This document shows, in pieces, positions 52,684 through 60,985 of a stretch of 64,000 nucleotides of DNA. This DNA comes from Sporosarcina sp. Marseille-Q4943 (GTDB lineage: Bacteria > Bacillota > Bacilli > Bacillales_A > Planococcaceae), in the NCBI RefSeq assembly GCF_943736995.1, contig NZ_OX031157.1, positions 620,001 to 684,000 of the forward strand, read 5' to 3'. The position numbers were made by a program, and so were the translations under genes. Every line of letters starts with the position of its first letter. The stretch's first letter is position 1. The notes beneath the pieces were generated by a model. The model ran no database searches and had not been told where the DNA came from. It saw only the letters and a list, made by a program, of their open reading frames with translations.

Positions 52684-53043
52684 TTAGCAAAATTGGCCGA
52701 TGACAAATCCTACATAAGCTAGAAGGGCTCCGAACCCGAATGTCCAAATACTATAAAGAATCGTTTCCTTTCTTTGACCGCTCCTCCATAACTGAATCAA
52801 TTCTTTCATTAGCGTTGAGAAAGTCGTAAGGGCGCCAACCAAGCCGGACACTAGAAAGACAGTCCACAGCTTCGGCAAATCAAAGCCGAATAGGAGACCG
52901 ATTAGCATAGAACCTGTCAAATTGACGGCCAATGTCCCCCTCGGCGTCCCTTCCTCTTTATTCATCCGTGCGGAAATATAAAATCTCAGGAGTGCTCCGA
53001 TAAACCCTCCTGCACCGATGACAATCGCTTCGACAACTGTCAT
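52684..53043 (-). CDS. crcB: Fluoride ion channel FluC/CrcB, second subunit
   Basis: A 119-residue, four-helix fluoride exporter with GGFIGALLRFYIS, GTLAVNLTGSMLIG and GLVGALTTFSTLMKE. Its start overlaps the stop of the other crcB gene (ATGA). Two unequal CrcB proteins encoded in tandem, as here, are common in Bacillales and probably form a heterodimer. Confidence 0.9.
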   Translation of the reverse strand: MTVVEAIVIGAGGFIGALLRFYISARMNKEEGTPRGTLAVNLTGSMLIGLLFGFDLPKLWTVFLVSGLVGALTTFSTLMKELIQLWRSGQRKETILYSIWTFGFGALLAYVGFVIGQFC

Positions 53044-53417
53044 ACACTCACCATCCTGTTGCCTATCCGAAAGCCGTATAGACCTACGGCAAGCCCCCCT
53101 ACAACACTAACGATAAAATACAAAGCAGCATGCATGACTTGACCATTTTGAATAAGGCTCACCGTTTCCATACTGAACGCGGAAAATGTTGTAAAGGAAC
53201 CTAAAAACCCTGTCGTTATAGCGGTTTGAAGCTGCTGATCAGCCGTTACCCGTTGAATGACGCCTGCACTTAGAAGACAAAGGATGAATGTCCCGAGCAA
53301 GTTGGCAGTCAGTGTTGCCAAAGGAAAATCCGATGACCCGGTAAAAAACCTTCCGATCCCTACACGGCAAATCGCTCCTACAGCTCCGGCAATTCCGACA
53401 AGAAGGGCTTGTTTCAC
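53040..53417 (-). CDS. crcB: Fluoride ion channel FluC/CrcB, first subunit
   Basis: A 125-residue CrcB with GAVGAICRVGIGRFF, ATLTANLLGTFIL and GFLGSFTTFSAFSME. The Asn and the Phe box residues of the pore are present. The start overlaps the stop of the helicase gene by four bases, so crcB expression is coupled to it. No fluoride riboswitch is possible directly upstream because that sequence is helicase coding. Confidence 0.9.
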   Translation of the reverse strand: MKQALLVGIAGAVGAICRVGIGRFFTGSSDFPLATLTANLLGTFILCLLSAGVIQRVTADQQLQTAITTGFLGSFTTFSAFSMETVSLIQNGQVMHAALYFIVSVVGGLAVGLYGFRIGNRMVSV

Positions 53418-55570
53418 AGCTCCACCTCTTTCAATAGACGGCGAGATAAAATCGTTTCTAGCAGTAGCTGCTTTTCAGTCTCACCGAATTGGATCCGTAT
53501 ATTCTCTTCACCGATAGCGTTAATGATCCCTCTTCCAAATACTCGGTGCAAGACGTGCATGCCGACGGATAACTCTGTTCGATCGGCGATGCCGTCCGGG
53601 TCCGGCAACGTAGACAAGTCGGCCTTCTTCAATTTCTCGTTACTCTTCTCCTCCGGCTTCATCAATATCCCTCGCACTTCATTCAGAAATCTCGAATCCT
53701 CTTTCGTCTTCCCATTCGCCTCCCGGTAAGAGAGCAATTCCAATCGTTCTTTTGCCCGAGTCATCCCGACGTAAAACAGCCGCCTTGCCTCTTCCAGCAA
53801 CATCGGATCCGTTTCGTCCTCTTCGGATGGAATAACCCCTTTCAGTAAGTCAATCATGAATACACGCCTGAATTCCAACCCTTTTGAGCTATGGAAAGTC
53901 GATAATGTCAATGCATTTGCAGGCGGATTGAATTTCGCCTGCTGAACGGCTTGTTCCAGTTCTTTTAAGCGATTCGCAAAATCGACCATTGTCCGTACTT
54001 GTGAAGCGATTCCTTCGAGCGTATCCAAAATACCGAGAAGATGATCGATCCGATAGCCGAATTTTGCCGCCCGACTTTTCAACGCTTCCTCATATTCAAG
54101 CTCATAGCGAATGATCCGAATGATTTGGGCTGGCCGCATATCCGGAATTCTTTTGTAGACGTCGATGAAAGTATCCAATTTTTCAATTTGGCTGCCCTTC
54201 AATTGAACAGATTGGATGAACGCCTCAAAAACATTTCCGGAAGTCGTTTTATTCATGAACTTGGACAGCATATCCCTTGAAATGAACAAGTTCATTTTCA
54301 TGGCGATTTTCGCGAAAACATCTTTTCGCTCAAGATTGAAGCTAAGTCGCATGAAGTTCAAAACGTCTTCAACGACCCAATGAGAGAAGAATTTGTCATC
54401 CGCGTCTTTCATATAGAAAGGGATTCCCCTTCGATGGAGTTCGTTGACATAGAGTGTGGAAGAAGCGTTATTTCTGAATAAAACAGCGACTTCATCCAAG
54501 TTTTGCTCATCCAATAATTCATACGTGACATATTCCAATAGCCGTTTCGGATCTTCGAATTGTTTCATGACAATCGGTCCTGCTTCGGTATTGTCTGTCC
54601 GCATTTCTTTCCTATATCTGTGCTTATTACGAGTAATGAACGTAGCTGCGGTTTCCACTATTTCCTTAGATGAACGGTAATTCTGCTCCATCCTGAGCAA
54701 ATTCGCATCCGGGTATACTTGCTTGAAGTTCAGCAAATAGGTGGGATCTGCTCCGCGCCACGTATAGATCGATTGATCGTCATCCGCCACGACACATAGA
54801 TTGCCGTGGTGCGCAACGAGGTGCTCGACAATCCGGTGCTGAACGAGAGAAGTGTCCTGGCTTTCGTCTGTCAAAATGTAGTCATACCGGCTGCGGAACT
54901 GCTCGGCAAGTTGTTCATCCTGACGTAACGCCTGTTCCGCGATGGATAACATATCATCAAAGTCGAGGAGAAGATGCCCTTTCGTTTTCGATTTGAATTG
55001 TTCATAACTAAGTGCAATGGAGCCAGCTTTGTCAAAAGGTCCGGGAACTTGCTCCCACTCTTTGAAAGGGATCATCCTGTTCTTCAAATAACTGATGAAT
55101 GTCGATAATGAGGTCAATTCATCTTCAGTACCATCGTCCCGAAGCACTTCTTTATATAGGCGTTTCAGTAAAGTGGTTTTCGTGAGAGGCTGTTTCTGAC
55201 TCCCTCTCCCACCGCCTTCGATCAATTCGAATGTGACACCCGTCTTTTGCAAGTACGTACGTGTGATTGTAAATGCGAGGCTATGGATGGTCGAGAAATC
55301 AACTGGAGGATGCTGCGGAAAAAATCGCTTGAACCGGTCTGCCATATCGAGTGCTGATGCCCGGCTGAACGTTATGGCTTTGATGCGTTTTGGATTTACA
55401 TTCTTCTCCTCGATCAAATAGCCGATCCGCATAATCATCGTTGTCGTCTTCCCCGATCCGGGACATGCTAATAAGAGCAATGGACCTTCCGAATGCAAAA
55501 CGGCATGTTGTTGGACGTTGTTCAATTTTATATGTAGTTCGTTCTTTTTCCTTGTGAAAAAATCAGTCAT
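53414..55570 (-). CDS. UvrD/PcrA-like ATP-dependent DNA helicase
   Basis: A 718-residue superfamily-1A helicase. Walker A is ACPGSGKTTT, motif II LTDESQD, motif III VVADDDQSIYTWRGA, and motifs V/VI are LSTFHSSKGLEF and RRLFYVGMTRAKERL. The C-terminal ~60 residues form a tudor-like domain (GMHVLHRVFGRGIINAI) as in PcrA. It resembles Bacillus YjcD more than PcrA itself. It is the first gene of a unit with two crcB genes. Confidence 0.9.
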   Translation of the reverse strand: MTDFFTRKKNELHIKLNNVQQHAVLHSEGPLLLLACPGSGKTTTMIMRIGYLIEEKNVNPKRIKAITFSRASALDMADRFKRFFPQHPPVDFSTIHSLAFTITRTYLQKTGVTFELIEGGGRGSQKQPLTKTTLLKRLYKEVLRDDGTEDELTSLSTFISYLKNRMIPFKEWEQVPGPFDKAGSIALSYEQFKSKTKGHLLLDFDDMLSIAEQALRQDEQLAEQFRSRYDYILTDESQDTSLVQHRIVEHLVAHHGNLCVVADDDQSIYTWRGADPTYLLNFKQVYPDANLLRMEQNYRSSKEIVETAATFITRNKHRYRKEMRTDNTEAGPIVMKQFEDPKRLLEYVTYELLDEQNLDEVAVLFRNNASSTLYVNELHRRGIPFYMKDADDKFFSHWVVEDVLNFMRLSFNLERKDVFAKIAMKMNLFISRDMLSKFMNKTTSGNVFEAFIQSVQLKGSQIEKLDTFIDVYKRIPDMRPAQIIRIIRYELEYEEALKSRAAKFGYRIDHLLGILDTLEGIASQVRTMVDFANRLKELEQAVQQAKFNPPANALTLSTFHSSKGLEFRRVFMIDLLKGVIPSEEDETDPMLLEEARRLFYVGMTRAKERLELLSYREANGKTKEDSRFLNEVRGILMKPEEKSNEKLKKADLSTLPDPDGIADRTELSVGMHVLHRVFGRGIINAIGEENIRIQFGETEKQLLLETILSRRLLKEVEL

Positions 55571-55644
55571 TGCTAGGTGCTCCTTCTTCTAACGATGTTC
55601 TTAATTTACCATACGAACGCACATTTTGTAGAGTTTACGTCCGT

Positions 55645-55682
55645 GAAAAAGAAACAACCTCTGCAATTTACGCAGAGGTTGT
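55645..55682 (-). terminator. Intrinsic terminator of the 64-residue gene
   Basis: AACCTCTGC/GCAGAGGTT stem with a seven-base loop, then GTTTCTTTTT on the minus strand. It begins right after the stop codon of the 55686-55880 gene. Confidence 0.86.
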
Positions 55683-55685
55683 CAA

Positions 55686-55880
55686 TTAAAAGCCGCCTGA
55701 TTCGAGCCGATCGTTTTGAATATCCACTTTTTCCTTCTTGCTGCCCATATAAGCTGTGGAGGCGACTTCGTTCGTATGCCGTTGTTCGTCAGTATACTCG
55801 GTTCCCGCCATTTGGGCCCTGTTCGTATTGTCTTTGTTGCTGTTTTCTTTTTTGTTCTTTGCATCTCTAGACAATGACAT
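55686..55880 (-). CDS. Small hydrophilic protein, 64 residues
   Basis: A Lys/Asn/Asp-rich protein without hydrophobic segment: MSLSRDAKNKKENSNKDNT, MAGTEYTDEQRHTNEVAST, ending VDIQNDRLESGGF. AAGGAG lies seven bases before the ATG and a terminator follows, so it is a real gene. The composition recalls small spore or stress proteins but I recognise no family. Confidence 0.65.
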   Translation of the reverse strand: MSLSRDAKNKKENSNKDNTNRAQMAGTEYTDEQRHTNEVASTAYMGSKKEKVDIQNDRLESGGF

Positions 55881-55940
55881 CGCTCCTTTTTAGGTAGTCT
55901 GTATAGAGATACCCGAAAGGAGAATAGTTAATCATGGGGT

Positions 55941-56468
55941 TTACTTAGGAATTCCGATTGAATTGAATGGATAAAACCTGAAACCGACCTTTCCTACAAC
56001 AGATTCCTGATCGATACAGCCGATTGCACGGCTATCCGTGCTGTTCCTTCGATTGTCACCTAAAACGAAAAGTTGTCCTTCCGGCACAGTGACTTCAAAG
56101 TCCTCCGTCAATTTTTGATCTTTGAAAAGCCTTTCCTTATTTGCTTGAATATAATCCTCTTCATACTCTTTCCCGTTAATGAAGAGTTTGTCATCTTTCA
56201 TGACAACTGTATCTCCCGGAAGGCCAATCACTCGTTTAATGTAATCTTCTGTTGATCCCGGCGCATGGAAGACTACCAAGTCGAAATGATTAAGCTTATG
56301 GATTTTTGAAATGATGACACGGTTTTCTGATTCAAATGTCGGCTCCATCGATTGGCCGGATACGATGACCGGTGAAAACAGGAAGTGACGAATGGCAAAT
56401 ACGAGTACGCAAGCGACTACAATGGCTTTTATCCATGACATAATTTCAGAAGTTGTTTCTTTCTTCAT
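55941..56468 (-). CDS. lepB: Signal peptidase I
   Basis: A 175-residue type-I signal peptidase of the Bacillus SipS/SipT size. One N-terminal membrane helix (SWIKAIVVACVLVFAIRHFLF) is followed by box B VSGQSMEPT with the catalytic Ser, and box D YIKRVIGLPGD with the catalytic Lys, then GDNRRNSTDSR. It removes signal peptides of exported proteins, for example the S-layer protein. GGGGG lies before the ATG. Confidence 0.93.
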   Translation of the reverse strand: MKKETTSEIMSWIKAIVVACVLVFAIRHFLFSPVIVSGQSMEPTFESENRVIISKIHKLNHFDLVVFHAPGSTEDYIKRVIGLPGDTVVMKDDKLFINGKEYEEDYIQANKERLFKDQKLTEDFEVTVPEGQLFVLGDNRRNSTDSRAIGCIDQESVVGKVGFRFYPFNSIGIPK

Positions 56469-56507
56469 TTGAGAGCCCCCGATCTTACAATTTATAGTAT
56501 ATTTATT

Positions 56508-56811
56508 TCCGCTCCGGGCGGACGCTTTCCGCGGGCGAGCGGTGAGCCAATCGAACAGCGAAGGGTTCGATTTGTGTGATTTCTGCGACTTGTGCAGAAA
56601 TCATACATCCGGTGCTCCCAACGCTGGCTTTTGGTCGCAAAAGCCGTTCTTCGTGACGTCAGTGCAAAGATGTGCTCGCAACGCTACGCTTTTGCTCGCA
56701 TACGCCGTTCTTCGTGACGGCAGTGCAAAGATGTGCTCGCAACGCTACGCTTTTGCTCGCAAACGCCGTTCTTCGTGACGGCGTTCGCTGGAGTCGCCGC
56801 CCTCCGCTCCA
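56508..56811. repeat. GC-rich interspersed repeat with internal 61-bp tandem copies
   Basis: The left end (GGGCGGACGCTTTCCGCGGG) and the right end (GCTGGAGTCGCCGCCCTCCG) look like the ends of a hairpin-type repeat that I recall as widespread in Bacillaceae intergenic regions. Inside are two hairpins (ATCGAAC/GTTCGAT and GATTTCTGC/GCAGAAATC). A 61-bp unit (AGTGCAAAGATGTGCTCGCA at 56661 and 56722) occurs in two near-identical copies plus a diverged third one. The plus-strand frame across it is Cys/Arg-rich and not gene-like. No gene lies in 56469-56945; 56812-56945 is AT-rich and looks empty. Confidence 0.6.
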
Positions 56812-56945
56812 ATATTAGAATTAAATCAATCACAAAACATTCTTCATTATGCATAAATGATAATACAATCTATTAAGTTATGATAAGATTTAAAACCAAC
56901 ACTTAATTACATAACTTCAAATACCGCTTCAAAATCCGCCTATTT

Positions 56946-57518
56946 TTACAGATGGGCGGTGCAGTTGAATAGCTGGCAAAGATTATTTTCGTCATTTAGC
57001 TCGACGATTGTTAATGATGTGTTATCCAAACCTTCCTCATAAGCGGTATCCGTTACAAGCTCGTTCAACATCCGCTTAATGAAGCTGCCATGGCTGACGA
57101 CCAACACCCTTTTGCCGGCATGCTTGTTTCTGATTTCGTCTAGAGATGCCATTCCGCGGGAGACGATGGACTCATGCGGTTCAAACCCCATGTCTAGCTG
57201 TCTCCACTCTTTCCCCCACTTCTCGATGCGCTCCGCTTCAGTAGTCCCTTCAATCATCCCGCCGCCAATCTCACGCAATCGTGCATCCTCCACAAGTTCA
57301 ACACCCGGCAACTTTTCAGCTATGAGTTCCGCAGTCTTCTTCGCTCTTTTTAAATGGCTTGTATAAATGATATCCCACTGCTCCGTGGACAATCTGTCTG
57401 CTATGCGCTTCGCCATCTCAATTCCCTCATCATCCAAAGAGATATCCGAACTGCCTTGCGCTCTCCCTTCCTTGTTCCACGCAGTTACACCGTGCCTGAC
57501 AAACCCGATTACCGTCAT
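56946..57518 (-). CDS. Histidine phosphatase family protein (phosphoglycerate mutase-like)
   Basis: A 190-residue histidine phosphatase. FVRHGVTAWNKEGRAQG contains the catalytic RHG, and the second His lies in VLVVSHGSFIKRML. The substrate is unknown; Bacillus relatives act on phosphoglycerate, cobalamin precursors or sugar phosphates. The ATG at 57518 follows GGGGGAG. It lies 29 bases after the hydrolase gene and is probably cotranscribed. Confidence 0.88.
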   Translation of the reverse strand: MTVIGFVRHGVTAWNKEGRAQGSSDISLDDEGIEMAKRIADRLSTEQWDIIYTSHLKRAKKTAELIAEKLPGVELVEDARLREIGGGMIEGTTEAERIEKWGKEWRQLDMGFEPHESIVSRGMASLDEIRNKHAGKRVLVVSHGSFIKRMLNELVTDTAYEEGLDNTSLTIVELNDENNLCQLFNCTAHL

Positions 57519-57547
57519 ACTAACCACTCCCCCTTTTGGTCTTTGAA

Positions 57548-58336
57548 TCAAACAATATAGCCGAGCGAGCGAAGAATATTGTTCATGAATGATTCAATGT
57601 ACAAATAGACTTCCTCCCTCTCAGGCTCTTGATAAAGATCGTGGTACAGCCTTTTCCATTCCTTATAATGAAATTCGGAAAGTTGTTGTTTCAACAACCA
57701 TCTTTTCGCATAGGAAATATCCGTAATTTTATCTTCTTCCCCTGTATGGACCAAGATAGGTGTATCGTAAATACTTTCTTCATGATACATGATCGATTTC
57801 ATCATTGAATGCATTTCACGATACCAGGATGTGACGACTACGGAGCTATAGTCCCGATCGTTCTGAAACTCTATATACATATCGGTGTTCCGCGTCAGTA
57901 ACTCAATTGTAATATCATGGTTCAATTTCATAGAACTCGAAAGCTTCGTCAACACTCCTGAAAACTTGGATGGCTGGTGTTTCATCGAGAGCCAAGGGGA
58001 GCTGAAAATGAAGCCTGCACATTCCAATTTCTCACGTTGGAGAATATGCATGACGATTGTCGCCCCAAGTCCGTGTCCTAGTACGAATAATGGCAAATTA
58101 TCATGCAACGCAATATCAATCATTTTTTTCACATGGTCTATATACGACTCGAACGGTTCATCATGGATCTTTCTTCCGCTTTCAGAACCATGCCCCGGCA
58201 AATCGGTCGTGACGACATGGAAACCTCCGTTTCGGAGCTTTTGGATGAGCCATGCATACCTTCTGTGATGTTCATATGCATTATGGACAATCGCTATTAC
58301 CGCTTTCGGCTGTCCTTCCGCTTCCCATTTCCACAT
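57548..58336 (-). CDS. Alpha/beta hydrolase of the lysophospholipase type, nucleophile Ser replaced by Gly
   Basis: A 262-residue protein of the YtpA/lysophospholipase group: VHNAYEHHRRYAWLIQKL, TTDLPGHGSESGR. The nucleophile elbow, normally GHSxG, reads GHGLGA, with a GGA glycine codon where Ser is expected. The Asp (TGEEDKIT) and His (RLYHDLYQEPER) of the triad remain. It may be a pseudoenzyme or use another mechanism. The ATG at 58336 is preferred over GTG 58345 because of AAAGGGGGG spacing. Confidence 0.82.
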   Translation of the reverse strand: MWKWEAEGQPKAVIAIVHNAYEHHRRYAWLIQKLRNGGFHVVTTDLPGHGSESGRKIHDEPFESYIDHVKKMIDIALHDNLPLFVLGHGLGATIVMHILQREKLECAGFIFSSPWLSMKHQPSKFSGVLTKLSSSMKLNHDITIELLTRNTDMYIEFQNDRDYSSVVVTSWYREMHSMMKSIMYHEESIYDTPILVHTGEEDKITDISYAKRWLLKQQLSEFHYKEWKRLYHDLYQEPEREEVYLYIESFMNNILRSLGYIV

Positions 58337-58416
58337 GGCACTCACCCCCCTTTATGTAAATGAAAGTTTTATGTTACGATAAATTATACATGATTTTTAG
58401 AAAAGAGGAGACGTTC

Positions 58417-58929
58417 ATGATTTATTCATACAACGGAAAAACGCCAAAAATTCACCCTTCCGTCTATGTCGCGGATTATGCGACGATTACAGGCGATGTA
58501 ACGATTGGGGCAGACAGTTCGATTTGGTTCAGTTCGGTCATCAGGGGCGATGTAGCACCGACAATCATCGGTGAACGTGTCAGCATCCAAGACTTGAGCT
58601 GTCTTCACCAAAGTCCCGGCAAGACGCTATTAATTGAGGATGATGTGACAGTCGGCCATAAAGCTCTTCTACATAGTTGTGTTATCCGAAAAGGCGCACT
58701 CATCGGAATGGGAGCTATCATTTTGGATGGCGCAGAAATCGGCGAGGGTGCGTTCATTGGAGCAGGAAGCCTCGTCCCTCCCGGCAAGAAAATACCGCCT
58801 GGCTGCCTTGCCCTCGGCTCGCCTGCAAAAGTCGTCCGTGAATTGAATGACGAAGACCGAGCGGATATGGAACGGGTTTTGAACAGCTATGTCGAAAAAG
58901 GCCGGATTTATAAGGAAATACAGAAGTGA
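58417..58929 (+). CDS. Gamma-carbonic anhydrase-like hexapeptide-repeat protein
   Basis: A 170-residue left-handed beta-helix protein of the gamma-carbonic anhydrase/PaaY/YtoA type. The repeats (ITGDVTIGADSSIWFSSVIRGD, VTVGHKALLHSC, GMGAIILDGAEIGEGAFIGAG) carry the His residues of the zinc site. Carbonic anhydrase activity is plausible but not certain in this group. The ATG at 58417 follows GAGGAG. Divergent from the hydrolase gene. Confidence 0.86.
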   Translation: MIYSYNGKTPKIHPSVYVADYATITGDVTIGADSSIWFSSVIRGDVAPTIIGERVSIQDLSCLHQSPGKTLLIEDDVTVGHKALLHSCVIRKGALIGMGAIILDGAEIGEGAFIGAGSLVPPGKKIPPGCLALGSPAKVVRELNDEDRADMERVLNSYVEKGRIYKEIQK

Positions 58930-59088
58930 AGATCTATTGGCGGGTGCTGTCCAATTGGGCAGCACCGATGATCCCGAGTGACACTAAACCGCTACTAGCG
59001 ATATAAGAACGCTATCCCCTCTTTTCGTATAATTAGTATAAACGCTTTAAAGCCCGTAAAGTTCCTATTCCACTTCATAATTGCTGAG

Positions 59089-59256
59089 TTCTCGTTCTAC
59101 ACCTTTAACTTCTCATTCTACTTCGAAAAGTTCTCGTTCATTTAATCAAACTTCTCGATTCACCCCAATAAGTTCTCATTCCTTAAAATAGACTTCTCGT
59201 TTAAGATTAAAAAGTTCTCGTTCACCTGAGGAAAGTTCTCGTTCCACTCAACAAAT
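59089..59256 (+). repeat. 21-bp-phased degenerate repeat array C, eight units
   Basis: Heads of the type TTCTCRTTC start at 59089, 59110, 59131, 59152, 59173, 59194, 59215 and 59236: eight units at exactly 21 bases, two DNA turns. The 12-base tails differ but most end in AAG or AAC. A further unit-like TTCCTATTC is at 59062. The array fills the gap between the gamma-carbonic anhydrase gene and the metK terminator. Only a weak hairpin without T-tract (58943-58968) is otherwise present in 58930-59303. Confidence 0.82.
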
Positions 59257-59291
59257 AAAAAAGGAAGCATGGATTTCCCCACTGCTTCCTC
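59256..59291 (-). terminator. Intrinsic terminator of metK
   Basis: GGAAGCA/TGCTTCC stem followed by TTTTTTATT on the minus strand, about 13 bases after the metK stop codon. It directly touches array C. Confidence 0.83.
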
Positions 59292-59303
59292 GAATTCATA
59301 TTA

Positions 59304-60506
59304 TTAAACAGTCAATCCTGCTTTGGCGATCAATTCTTCCGCTTTGTCCGTCTGCTCCCAAGGGAGTTCCACGTCAGTGCGTCCGAAATGGCCATATGCC
59401 GCAGTCTGCTTATAGATTGGACGGCGCAGGTCGAGCATTTTTATGATGCCTGCTGGGCGTAGATCGAACAGCTCACGCACGATTTCAACAAGCTTGTCTT
59501 CTTCGACTTTGCCTGTACCGAATGTATCGATGGAAATCGAAACCGGCTTCGCAACACCAATCGCATATGCTAGTTGAACTTCACAGCGATCCGCGAGGCC
59601 TGCAGCTACTATATTCTTCGCAACATAGCGCGCCGCGTATGAAGCCGAACGGTCCACTTTCGTTGCATCTTTTCCGGAAAATGCGCCGCCACCATGACGC
59701 GCATAGCCGCCATATGTGTCAACGATGATTTTCCTTCCTGTCAAACCGGCATCCCCTTGTGGTCCGCCGATGACAAAACGGCCTGATGGGTTGATGAAGT
59801 ATTTTGTTTCTTCATCTAATAATTCCGCTGGAACAACTGGGTTGATTACATGATCTTTAATGTCTTGTTGAATTTGTTCGAGCGTAATATCAGGATGATG
59901 CTGTGTCGAAATGACAATCGTATCAATCCGTACAGGACGGTTGTCTTCATCGTACTCTACCGTCACTTGCGTTTTTCCGTCAGGACGCAAATAATCAAGT
60001 GTGTCGTCTTTTCTCACTTGCGCAAGTCTGCGTGACAGCTTATGGGATAAACTGATCGGCATCGGCATAAGCTCCGGTGTTTCATTGCAAGCATAACCGA
60101 ACATTAATCCTTGGTCTCCTGCTCCGATTGCTTCAAGCTCTTCATCCGTCATTGTCCCTTCACGTGCTTCCAGTGCCTGATCGACACTCGCCGCGATGTC
60201 AGCCGATTGTTCGTCGATTGATGTCAACACCGATGACGTCTCCCAGTCGAAACCGAACTTCGCGCGCGTATAGCCAATTTCCTTCACTGTGTCCCGTACG
60301 ACTTTTGGGATATCAACATACGTAGTCGTCGTAATTTCTCCGATGACCAAAACGAGTCCTGTCGTAATTGTCGTTTCGCAGGCTACGCGTGCATTCGGGT
60401 CTTCCTCTAAAATGGCATCCAAAATGGCGTCAGAAATCTGATCGCACATTTTGTCCGGATGTCCTTCCGTTACCGATTCCGATGTGAATAATCGGCGATT
60501 TGTCAT
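59304..60506 (-). CDS. metK: S-adenosylmethionine synthase
   Basis: A 400-residue MetK that makes AdoMet from methionine and ATP. Motifs are [32 protein letters not shown] and [16 protein letters not shown]. The ATG at 60506 has AGGAGG eight bases upstream; the open frame extends into the leader but this is the riboswitch region. It supplies the AdoMet that SpeD needs. It is controlled by a SAM-I riboswitch. Confidence 0.96.
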   Translation of the reverse strand: MTNRRLFTSESVTEGHPDKMCDQISDAILDAILEEDPNARVACETTITTGLVLVIGEITTTTYVDIPKVVRDTVKEIGYTRAKFGFDWETSSVLTSIDEQSADIAASVDQALEAREGTMTDEELEAIGAGDQGLMFGYACNETPELMPMPISLSHKLSRRLAQVRKDDTLDYLRPDGKTQVTVEYDEDNRPVRIDTIVISTQHHPDITLEQIQQDIKDHVINPVVPAELLDEETKYFINPSGRFVIGGPQGDAGLTGRKIIVDTYGGYARHGGGAFSGKDATKVDRSASYAARYVAKNIVAAGLADRCEVQLAYAIGVAKPVSISIDTFGTGKVEEDKLVEIVRELFDLRPAGIIKMLDLRRPIYKQTAAYGHFGRTDVELPWEQTDKAEELIAKAGLTV

Positions 60507-60623
60507 TGTAGTTTCCTCCTTAACGGCTTGCAAATATTGATACGGTACTCTGTTTGTCCCAGTAAGTTCAGCGCCTAGAGAGTCGACGTCAACATACACA
60601 AGGATTAAGGGCCTCATAGAATC

Positions 60624-60812
60624 AATAAAAAAGCCCTTCGCTCACGTAAATATACATGAGGAAAGGCATAATTTCAAAAGCAGCACCTTTCACTCTTATC
60701 GTCCAAGGCATTCCACCTTGCTCCAGGTTTGGCACCTTCTCGTGGCCAAAATGGTCCACGCAGGTTGCCGGGCTTCATAGGGCCTGTCCCTCCGCCAGCT
60801 CGGGATAAGAGT
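60624..60812 (-). promoter_or_regulatory. SAM-I riboswitch (S-box) of metK
   Basis: The aptamer spans 60812-60692 on the minus strand. P1 is ACTCTTATC/GATAAGAGT. The conserved core is present: GAGGGA, GGCCC, TGAAGCCCGGCAACC and GGTGC. A terminator follows: GCCTTTC..TCA/TGA..GAAGGGC and TTTTTT (60667-60624). AdoMet binding should favour the terminator and so shut metK down when AdoMet is plentiful. Confidence 0.94.
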
Positions 60813-60828
60813 ATCCGTTCAATTAACA

Positions 60829-60857
60829 ATCCTACGAAAAAGTTTGCACTTTGTCAA
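60829..60857 (-). promoter_or_regulatory. Sigma-A promoter of the metK riboswitch
   Basis: On the minus strand a perfect TTGACA and TAGGAT are separated by 17 bases, 17 bases upstream of the aptamer. Confidence 0.78.
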
Positions 60858-60878
60858 ACCTTTTTAAACATATATACT

Positions 60879-60929
60879 TGAGTTTTTAATTAGTATAGAT
60901 TATTATTCTAAATGTGTTATACTATTTAG
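60879..60929 (+). promoter_or_regulatory. Candidate promoter and operator of pckA
   Basis: TTGAGT and TATTAT are 16 bases apart (60879-60906). Just downstream CTAAAT..ATTTAG (60908-60929) is an inverted repeat around GTGTTATACT. In Bacillus pckA is repressed by CcpN during glycolytic growth, so an operator is expected here; its identity is inference. Confidence 0.4.
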
Positions 60930-60985
60930 GAAATGTGATGATACCCACCAATGTGGGATTATATGCAAAGGACGGTACGAATAAA

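Noticed and set aside
53414..53600. Fluoride riboswitch for crcB
   Set aside because: The region upstream of crcB is helicase coding sequence and no fluoride aptamer pattern was seen.
56542..56778. Plus-strand Cys/Arg-rich open frame
   Set aside because: It runs across tandem GC-rich repeats; the period is not a multiple of three in all copies and the sequence is not protein-like.
58943..58968. Terminator of the gamma-carbonic anhydrase gene
   Set aside because: A GGTGCTG/CAGCACC hairpin exists but no T-tract follows; not reported as a terminator.
59089..59256. CRISPR-like array
   Set aside because: Units are 21 bases with a 9-base degenerate head and 12-base tail; CRISPR repeats are longer and nearly identical, and no cas genes are present.
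60507..60617. N-terminal extension of metK
   Set aside because: The frame is open, but it lies between the riboswitch terminator and the AGGAGG-preceded ATG, and MetK proteins start at [11 protein letters not shown].
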